From a virus, in the IMG/VR virus record IMGVR_UViG_3300031625_000021, positions 1 through 27,284 of that record: a stretch of 27,284 nt of DNA. One strand, written 5' to 3'. Both the position numbers and the translations under genes were made by a program. The notes beneath the pieces are model-generated. The model saw only the letters and a list, made by a program, of their open reading frames with translations. It did no database searches and was not told the origin of the DNA. Of the stretch, positions 23,104-27,284 are shown in pieces; positions within the stretch are counted from its first letter, which is position 1, and every line of letters begins with the position of its first letter.

Positions 23104-24677
23104 TACCAGTCGTTTCCAATATGCGCCATGCGTAGCCTTGGGTCTCGTTTACCGTTAGAAGCAAGAGTAGACTTTCTAACATAGTCATAGGTCATATGCT
23201 TATCTACCGTTTTTTTTCTTTCTTCCCTGCCGCGGGGCCTCATCGAACCAAAGTAACGTAAACAATCGTAAGCATGATCTGGCACCCCTTTGACCCTAGC
23301 GTCACTAAAAGTTGCCTCGCCCTGGATAGTTTCCACCTGCACTCTCCTAGCGGCCCTAGTTTCAGAAATAACGTGCGCGCACCCATTGGGGGAATCAATT
23401 GAACGCTTGATAAAGAAAATCCTCGCGCAATTATTCTCCCCAGTAACCGGGTGGACAAGATATTCCTGAGTTACAAGCATTTCATCAATAGCATTTCGGC
23501 AGCGCCGCTCATCATTATCCGCAGGCGACCAATGAAGCGTGGGCGCATCTACCCTGCCATCCGTATAATCGTCTGCAACTGTCCAAAATCCACCATATTT
23601 TTCCGTATTCTTTTTAAAGATCGAAGGGTCCGCCCAACTCGCGGCGTACGTTTCATCTTCACTTAAATCTGAAATCTTTTGCCGATGCTCGGAGATTAAT
23701 TTCCCCGGGGCGTAGTATTCTCGATAGACAAAAACAAAACCTCTCCAGATGGAGAACCAAAGGCAAGCAGTCGGCGCCGACATTCCATGATCCATAACAC
23801 GGAATTTCGTACCTTCTCGAATGATCTGCTCGATAATTTCTTTCGGAGGGTTGTCAAGGATACTGGTCGGCGGAATTTCATGTATCGTACCTTCGGAAAT
23901 GCCCCACTCGCCCAAAAAGAAGCGCCTGTAGAAAGTGTCCCCGCGCTTTTTAAGCGTAGAAACATATTCTGGGGTTAAAGCAGGGTTGTCCGAAGTAACT
24001 GCCTGGTGCATTATATGCGTATCGGAGTATCTAAAACTAGTTCCTTCTGCATCTAATTGCAATTCGTTATGTACATCAGAATCAGGGTGAAAACGTTGGT
24101 AGATCCAATGTTCTTTTGCGTCGGGGTTGCAACCTAGCAGCATGTAAGCAGGAACTTGCCTAATTCCTCCGTGCAGCAATGGGAAATCTTCCTCATTCAT
24201 GCTGGCCGGAACTTTAGCGCCGTCCCAACGCCCTACACGACCATCAATGTGGTTGTAGATATATTCCCCAATTTCCTCTGCCTGGTCAATTACCACCGTG
24301 TTTATTTCTAAGCCACGGACAAGGTTCTCATCGTAATTTTCTAGATGTAGAAAAAGGAACTCACTACCGTTAATAAGTCTTAGATGCCCCTCATGCTGCG
24401 ACCAGCGCCCCCCATATTTCTCGGCGTAGGCTTCTTTCGGCATGGTCTTAAAGAAAGTGACCATGGTAGTATTAACTAAATCTTTAGATTTCTTCCTGAA
24501 AATAGCAGTACGGTACCCTGGGAAGGTCAACGCTAGCGTTTGCGCTTTTAAACATATGATAGTTGTCTTACCATTACCATACCCCCCAGATCCGCACTGG
24601 TTCCTCTTCGTCTCATTAAAGAAATTCCGTTGGAAATCGTTAATGAAGCCAAACTTAATTGGAATTGTTTCAGGCAC
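23103..24677 (-). CDS. terL: terminase large subunit (524 aa)
   Basis: ATPase-nuclease motor of DNA packaging. Q motif FQRNFF (~residues 15-20), Walker A CGSGGYGNGKTT (28-39), Walker B INTVVIDQAEE (125-135, Asp131 with Glu134/135), and coupling-motif-like LLGCNPD (180-186). Nuclease motif I is FRVMDHGMSAP (Asp296), motif II ASWADPS (Asp350), and motif III PDHAYDCLRYF (Asp471). The Walker A loop with two extra Gly is of the phage TerL kind. Start is GTG at 24677, which overlaps the previous stop by 8 nt; no strong ribosome binding site. It works with the portal and an unidentified small subunit. Confidence 0.92.
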   Translation of the reverse strand: MPETIPIKFGFINDFQRNFFNETKRNQCGSGGYGNGKTTIICLKAQTLALTFPGYRTAIFRKKSKDLVNTTMVTFFKTMPKEAYAEKYGGRWSQHEGHLRLINGSEFLFLHLENYDENLVRGLEINTVVIDQAEEIGEYIYNHIDGRVGRWDGAKVPASMNEEDFPLLHGGIRQVPAYMLLGCNPDAKEHWIYQRFHPDSDVHNELQLDAEGTSFRYSDTHIMHQAVTSDNPALTPEYVSTLKKRGDTFYRRFFLGEWGISEGTIHEIPPTSILDNPPKEIIEQIIREGTKFRVMDHGMSAPTACLWFSIWRGFVFVYREYYAPGKLISEHRQKISDLSEDETYAASWADPSIFKKNTEKYGGFWTVADDYTDGRVDAPTLHWSPADNDERRCRNAIDEMLVTQEYLVHPVTGENNCARIFFIKRSIDSPNGCAHVISETRAARRVQVETIQGEATFSDARVKGVPDHAYDCLRYFGSMRPRGREERKKTVDKHMTYDYVRKSTLASNGKRDPRLRMAHIGNDW

Positions 24678-24987
24678 TAGCGGCGGGTATTCCTGGTTCC
24701 TCGTGGATTACTGTGTCCAGCTCAGTATTAGCTTTCTTCCTGAGCCCCTCATTTACTCGCAGAACCTTTAAAGTATTCTGCATAGGAATTAGGACGTCCT
24801 CCACTTCTACGAATCTGTAAGGGTACTGTCTAGAAACGCAAAACTCTAGGGCTTCAACCCTAGCTGTCTCTATGCTCTCTGAGAAGAAAAACTTTGAATC
24901 AACTCGACCATTAGCGTAATACCGAAACTTAATCAACGCCTGTGGTTTCTTGTCCTCAACTATATTTTTATCTTGCTTATCTGGCAT
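24670..24987 (-). CDS. small hypothetical protein upstream of terminase (105 aa)
   Basis: I prefer ATG at 24987 to the ATG at 25002, because only the former has an AAAGAGG site 5 nt upstream and gives the 11-nt overlap seen at three neighbouring junctions. The protein has a basic N-terminal tail (PDKQDKNIVEDKKP) and a compact alpha/beta core (LIKFRYYANGRVDSKFFF, EALEFCVSRQYPYRFVEVEDV). No family recognised. It could be a DNA- or terminase-associated factor by position. Confidence 0.55.
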   Translation of the reverse strand: MPDKQDKNIVEDKKPQALIKFRYYANGRVDSKFFFSESIETARVEALEFCVSRQYPYRFVEVEDVLIPMQNTLKVLRVNEGLRKKANTELDTVIHEEPGIPAASA

Positions 24988-25342
24988 GTATGCCTCTTTC
25001 ATTATATGGATTTAGAACTTGTTGAACTTTGACTTCGTCCGCGCCCTGAATTATTAGTGCGATCTGGGGAGCTTGCGGCGCCGAATCTTTTGCTGCGACC
25101 GCGCCCTGAATTGCCAACGCCTGCGTAATAGCTTTTAGGCGCGTACTGTCTTTATCTGCATCTTGCGATATCGCTGCCAAATTTCCGCAAAGGTCCGCAA
25201 GTGCCGCACCGGAAGCATTTAGATATGCGCGCGCCTCTAAAGAACGGTCCTGATTATTTTCTGTGAGGCCGGATTCTGCAAGGACGGCATCTAAAGCCAT
25301 CTCGTCTACGACACTTGCCGGAGCAGTATGTTTAATTAGCAT
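24977..25342 (-). CDS. hypothetical protein, candidate small terminase (121 aa)
   Basis: Two genes before TerL in a packaging cluster with no other small-terminase candidate except the neighbouring 105-residue protein. Largely helical and acidic: DEMALDAVLAESG, ARAYLNASGAALADLCGNLAA, KDSTRLKAITQALAIQG, then a strand-like APQIALIIQGADEVKV. Small terminases usually carry an N-terminal helix-turn-helix, which I cannot confirm here. ATG at 25342 overlaps the previous stop by 11 nt. Functional assignment is from position only. Confidence 0.5.
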   Translation of the reverse strand: MLIKHTAPASVVDEMALDAVLAESGLTENNQDRSLEARAYLNASGAALADLCGNLAAISQDADKDSTRLKAITQALAIQGAVAAKDSAPQAPQIALIIQGADEVKVQQVLNPYNERGIHAR

Positions 25343-25475
25343 CTTCTTGCGAACTTTCCGGCGCGATATCTAAATCTTGCAACGTTATATTCCTTGGCGT
25401 ATGTAGGCACGCAACGCAAAGGCCCACCCAAATAAAGATAATGACGACGACATACAAATCTGTGTTACTCCGCAT
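25332..25475 (-). CDS. 47-residue single-membrane-segment protein
   Basis: ATG at 25475 overlaps the holin-like gene's TAA by 11 nt, and its own TAA overlaps the next ATG by 11 nt. The product has a short charged head, a membrane helix (LYVVVIIFIWVGLCVACL, about residues 7-24) and a hydrophilic acidic tail (DLDIAPESSQEDAN). Located next to the endolysin/holin-like genes, it may be a lysis accessory such as a small antiholin or a spanin-like protein; a lipobox-like VAC or GLC is present but weak. No homology recognised. Confidence 0.5.
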   Translation of the reverse strand: MRSNTDLYVVVIIFIWVGLCVACLHTPRNITLQDLDIAPESSQEDAN

Positions 25476-25674
25476 CGTCTTTTACCTTCTGACTCTTTAA
25501 GTAGGCCAGATAACCTGCGAGGCCCAGCCCCGCACTTTGCAGGAGATTCATTAACTCAGAACTATCTAATCTTGAGGCGTTGGCAACCATGGGCGTGTTT
25601 AGCCCGAGAATTAAAAGCGCACCGAGACCTAAATCTCGAAGCACTCTCTGCCAACTTAGTTTTGAATTAGTCAC
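25465..25674 (-). CDS. holin-like small membrane protein (69 aa)
   Basis: Two hydrophobic segments (residues ~11-31, VLRDLGLGALLILGLNTPMV, and ~41-59, MNLLQSAGLGLAGYLAYLK) with a charged C-terminal tail (SQKVKDDAE) fit a class II-like holin. It follows the endolysin gene after an 84-nt gap. GTG at 25674 is the only plausible start (upstream frame has a TAA within three codons) and has little ribosome binding site. Holin role is inferred from size, membrane layout and neighbour; no family is confidently recognised. Confidence 0.55.
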   Translation of the reverse strand: MTNSKLSWQRVLRDLGLGALLILGLNTPMVANASRLDSSELMNLLQSAGLGLAGYLAYLKSQKVKDDAE

Positions 25675-25758
25675 TTGATTTTAAAGCGGGTCCAGTAAAG
25701 ATTAAGGTCGCGCCTGACTTACGTCTCTCTGGCTTGTTGCGTTAACTGCTTTACCCCG

Positions 25759-26091
25759 CTAATCTCTTACCGGATCCCATTCTAAATGAAAATGCTCATT
25801 TAGTTTTCCCAAACCTTCTAGGGCAAAAAAATAATCCTTTGTTAGCCGCGCGCGGACTTTCTTAACGATATCCTTCTTTATTTTTAAACTCACGATATCA
25901 TTCGATCTAAAATCAACCGCGTCGCCTATGTAGTGCCGCGACCCTTTACTATGCTTTCCGTCTGTAACAGAGGTGATCGTAAACTCATACCCTAGCTCCG
26001 CTTCTAAGGACGTAATTAGGATAACCGCAAGTAGCACTTCTGCGCGCAGCCCTGAAATTTTTGGGCGCAATTTCCCTTTTTTAAATCTCAT
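25759..26091 (-). CDS. M15-family zinc peptidase endolysin (110 aa)
   Basis: I chose ATG at 26091 because it overlaps the previous stop by the 11 nt seen elsewhere in the cluster; an ORF extension to 26148 would overlap it by 68 nt. SRHYIGDAVDFR holds the M15 signature (H53, G56, A58, D60), and EHFHLEW gives the ExxH pair, E99 and H102, expected as catalytic base and third zinc ligand. The length matches the small single-domain L-alanyl-D-glutamate/D-Ala-D-Ala endopeptidases used as phage endolysins. It cleaves the peptide of peptidoglycan. No signal peptide, so it needs a holin to reach the wall. Confidence 0.8.
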   Translation of the reverse strand: MRFKKGKLRPKISGLRAEVLLAVILITSLEAELGYEFTITSVTDGKHSKGSRHYIGDAVDFRSNDIVSLKIKKDIVKKVRARLTKDYFFALEGLGKLNEHFHLEWDPVRD

Positions 26092-26275
26092 CCACTTGCT
26101 CAAGAACCTTAGCCAGGGTCTCCCTACGATCTTCTGGAATAAAGGCAACTAAAATTGGGCGCCAAAGCTCAAACCAAATTTGCGCCTGCTTAAACCGGAC
26201 TTCCGGCGGAGTGCCCTCTAACAGGTTGTTGATTAGTTTAAGCGCCTGCTCAACAATTCCGATGAAAGGCAACAC
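26081..26275 (-). CDS. small hypothetical protein upstream of endolysin (64 aa)
   Basis: Start is GTG at 26275, sharing one base with the upstream TAG (TAGTG), and a GAGGGAAG purine run lies upstream. Amphipathic helical protein: MLPFIGIVEQALKLINNL, then TPPEVRFKQAQIWFELWRPI, ending in a charged helix. Not long or hydrophobic enough for a clear membrane segment. Likely a structural or lysis-associated small protein; family not recognised. Confidence 0.5.
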   Translation of the reverse strand: MLPFIGIVEQALKLINNLLEGTPPEVRFKQAQIWFELWRPILVAFIPEDRRETLAKVLEQVDEI

Positions 26276-26436
26276 TATTTCCCGCTTCCCTCTGCCTGTT
26301 CTAAACCTACTTCAAGCCCGCAGCTTTTAAGCAAAGGAATTAGCTTTTCGTCCGCCGCTTTTTTTTTCTGCGCGCAGAGAGCGATTAAAGCCGCGGTAAA
26401 CTTAAATTTCAGCGGCGCCAAATTTTCATTTTTCAT
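26275..26436 (-). CDS. 53-residue hypothetical protein
   Basis: ATG at 26436 overlaps the previous stop (ATGA), and TAG overlaps the next start. The protein MKNENLAPLKFKFTAALIAL continues through a Cys, a Lys/Ala patch encoded by an A9 run (QKKKAADEK), and a C-terminal Cys (KSCGLEVG). Small, basic in the middle, with a helical core. No family recognised. The exact overlaps on both sides are the main support. Confidence 0.5.
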   Translation of the reverse strand: MKNENLAPLKFKFTAALIALCAQKKKAADEKLIPLLKSCGLEVGLEQAEGSGK

Positions 26437-26630
26437 TCGCCCAGCTCCAGGTGTTCATAAATTCCCGTGTCCGGCAATAGTTTCGCAAGCGGGGAACTTT
26501 CCAGGCGCGCCATGATTTCGAGGAGAACAGTTTCAGAAGCCTTAGGAGCATTAGAAAGTTCAGAAAACGCCGCGCCAGGTTCTACAGAATCTCCCATGCG
26601 TAAAAGATTTGTAGATAGTTCCCCGCCCAT
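26433..26630 (-). CDS. small acidic hypothetical protein, first gene of late unit (65 aa)
   Basis: ATG at 26630 is followed by MGGELSTNLLRMGDSVEPG and an acidic helical C-terminus (IMARLESSPLAKLL, GIYEHLELGE). There is no ribosome binding site in front of this ATG, and the candidate promoter at 26637-26665 would place the transcript start at about the ATG, so this gene may be leaderless. The internal Met12 lacks a ribosome binding site as well. Function unknown. Confidence 0.45.
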   Translation of the reverse strand: MGGELSTNLLRMGDSVEPGAAFSELSNAPKASETVLLEIMARLESSPLAKLLPDTGIYEHLELGE

Positions 26631-26636
26631 ACCAAT

Positions 26637-26665
26637 AGCTTAACACACCCCCCGCCGCCTGTCAA
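26637..26665 (-). promoter_or_regulatory. candidate leftward promoter of the late unit
   Basis: On the - strand a consensus TTGACA (26665-26660) is followed after 17 bp by TAAGCT (26642-26637). The -10 is weak (3 of 6) and the spacer is GC-rich, so an activator may be needed. The predicted start falls at or near the ATG at 26630. Confidence 0.4.
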
Positions 26666-26746
26666 GAAAAATCGCCCGCCCTAACCCCCTCCTTTTCAAA
26701 GACTTGCAGGGTTTCTGCCCCGGCGCCCGCGCCTGCATGGAACCCG

Positions 26747-26871
26747 TATTTCTAAAATTAAAAATAAAAAAATATAAAATTCAAAAAAACCCCCAAATTT
26801 TAAAATCTAAAATTCAAAATTTTAAAATTAAAAAAAATAAAAAAACTAAAAAAACTAAAATTAAAAATCTA
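26747..26871. repeat. 125-nt G-free A-rich low-complexity tract
   Basis: The + strand has no G at all from 26747 to 26871 and is made of A runs with TAAAATT/CAAAATT-type units and rare C. This would be strongly bent or easily melted DNA. It lies between the divergent promoters. A small open frame across it is only a low-complexity artefact. Confidence 0.85.
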
Positions 26872-26890
26872 GCCTGGTGTAATGTATAAT
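26861..26890 (+). promoter_or_regulatory. candidate secondary rightward promoter
   Basis: TGTATAAT with TATAAT at 26885-26890 and TTAAAA at 26861-26866 (4 of 6), spacer 18 bp. The -10 is excellent and the -35 is weak. The same TGTATAAT block occurs in the stronger promoter at 27150. Transcription would run through the inverted repeat array. Confidence 0.35.
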
Positions 26891-26910
26891 GAATATTTAG
26901 TACGTAAACA

Positions 26911-27098
26911 TACACTGGGGAGGTGTACCGGGGTCGGCTTCACTAACTTTGTTTTACAAAGTACTTAATATTACTAAGTACTACACAATGTTCTAACGTT
27001 ATGTAAACTTTACAAAGCTAAGTACTCTGCCGCGTAAAGTTAACAATGCTGCGCTCATATAACTTGATAGGGCCACGCAAAGAGTTTACATTTGTAAA
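26911..27098. promoter_or_regulatory. array of inverted repeats (candidate operators or origin iterons)
   Basis: Within ~190 bp: TACAC/GTGTA (26911-26927); ACTTTGT-TTT-ACAAAGT (26946-26962); AGTACTTA / TAAGTACT (26960-26967, 26975-26982, spacer 7) with a second TAAGTACT at 27019-27026; TGTAAA-C-TTTACA (27002-27014); and TTTACA-TT-TGTAAA (27085-27098). Two composite copies TTTACAAAG plus TAAGTACT-like lie 56 bp apart. Repeated dyads around promoters suggest binding of a dimeric regulator or replication initiator. Confidence 0.6.
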
Positions 27099-27125
27099 AT
27101 GTGTGGGCGGTGGGGGGTTTCCCGC

Positions 27126-27155
27126 TTGACGTATGCGAAGCATACCCTGTATAAT
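27126..27155 (+). promoter_or_regulatory. strong rightward sigma70-like promoter
   Basis: TTGACG (27126-27131) and TATAAT (27150-27155) separated by 18 bp, with TATAAT perfect and the -35 at 5 of 6. The expected start is about 27162. A small GTGC-AACC-GCAC inverted repeat (27163-27174) follows in the leader. It would drive the rightward gene beginning at 27245. Confidence 0.7.
27131..27145. promoter_or_regulatory. perfect palindrome in the promoter spacer (operator candidate)
   Basis: GTATGC-GAA-GCATAC is a perfect 6-3-6 inverted repeat sitting between -35 and -10 and sharing its first base with the -35 hexamer. A repressor bound there would block RNA polymerase, as in lambdoid or LexA-type control. 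Confidence 0.6.
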
Positions 27156-27244
27156 AATTGTAGTGCAACCGCACACGATCTTGAAGGAACAAACAACTTG
27201 GACTCACAATTTATCTATCTTCACCGGACAACGTAAAGGAAACT

Positions 27245-27284
27245 GTGAAACTCAACACATCAGAATGCTACACAGCAAACAGTG
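27245..27284 (+). CDS. start of rightward gene, partial at window edge
   Basis: GTG at 27245 follows an AAAGGA ribosome binding site by about four bases, starts MKLNTSECYTANS, and runs off the window. A second frame is open from TTG at 27181 to the window end, but its start has no good ribosome binding site. About 80 nt of leader separates the promoter from the GTG. Product unknown. Confidence 0.5.
   Translation, partial: MKLNTSECYTANS

Larger units (their letters stand above)
26631..27244. other. ~610-bp control region between divergent units
   Basis: No convincing gene lies here. It contains, left to right: a GC-rich segment with a candidate leftward promoter and an imperfect TGCAGG/CCTGCA inverted repeat (26705-26736), a G-free A-rich tract, a block of inverted repeats, and the strong rightward promoter. 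Such regions in tailed phages may carry early/late switching and sometimes a replication origin; the origin is inference. Confidence 0.7.

Noticed and set aside
24670-25002. Longer start at 25002 for the gene before terminase
   Set aside because: No ribosome binding site and a 26-nt overlap; ATG at 24987 has AAAGAGG and the 11-nt overlap seen at neighbours.
25759-26148. Longer endolysin start at 26148
   Set aside because: It would overlap the previous gene by 68 nt, and the extra residues are not needed for the M15 fold.
26704-26889. + strand open frame across the A-rich tract
   Set aside because: Lys/Asn/Ile repeats from low-complexity A-rich DNA; not a plausible protein.
27181-27284. TTG at 27181 as start of the rightward gene
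   Set aside because: No Shine-Dalgarno in front; GTG at 27245 has AAAGGA at good spacing. The frame being open for 34 codons is not decisive.
1-27284. tRNA, rRNA, CRISPR, insertion sequence or integrase
   Set aside because: No T-arm, repeat-spacer array, transposase or recombinase motif was found on either strand.

Overview
This window looks like part of an uncultured tailed double-stranded DNA bacteriophage (Caudoviricetes). It carries a recognisable terminase large subunit, portal, scaffold and HK97-type capsid gene, packed tightly with mostly 1-11 nt overlaps. A short (podovirus-like) tail is inferred: there are two head-tail adaptor-like genes, a very large nozzle-like protein and a run of internal/ejection-like proteins, and I see no tape measure, sheath or tail tube gene. 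The host cannot be read from the sequence. No integrase, IS element, tRNA, rRNA or CRISPR array was seen.

Layout. (1) Positions 1-2516, + strand: the end of an early unit, with four small genes (two with paired CxxC motifs) joined by ATGA or similar overlaps, a 155-nt gap, then a DUF3987-like replication ATPase. (2) Positions 2513-26630, - strand: one long late unit transcribed right to left and converging on the early unit, so that a CTAG supplies both stop codons. In transcription order it holds three small hypotheticals, an M15-type endolysin, a holin-like protein, a small membrane protein, two small genes (one possibly small terminase), TerL, portal, scaffold, major capsid protein, decoration-like protein, a glycosyltransferase, a methyltransferase, a hypothetical, two adaptors with a 30-codon gene between them, a fibre protein, an EF-hand protein, a 17-residue hydrophobic peptide, a coiled-coil membrane protein, a 1169-residue nozzle-like protein, a short tail-associated protein, a second fibre-like protein, a small coiled-coil protein and three internal/ejection-like proteins. 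(3) Positions 26631-27244: the control region, with a leftward promoter, a 125-nt G-free A-rich tract, an array of inverted repeats, and a strong rightward promoter with a palindrome in its spacer. (4) From 27245: the start of a rightward gene that leaves the window.

The divergent promoters at the right and the convergent stop at 2513-2516 fit a genome (circular or terminally redundant) split into one rightward early and one leftward late unit; this is inference.

The most unusual points are: (a) four proteins of the tail/fibre region (692, 387, 117 and 104 residues) begin with classic Sec signal peptides that would all expose Gln at +1, and a fifth (109 residues) has a signal-like N-terminus, although virion proteins are normally assembled in the cytoplasm; (b) a glycosyltransferase and a methyltransferase sit inside the head gene cluster directly after the Ser/Thr/Ala-rich decoration-like protein; (c) the control region carries repeated TTTACA/TGTAAA and TAAGTACT palindromes. 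Several real-looking genes here are very small (17, 30, 47, 53 and 58 residues) and are supported by ribosome binding sites or precise stop/start overlaps.
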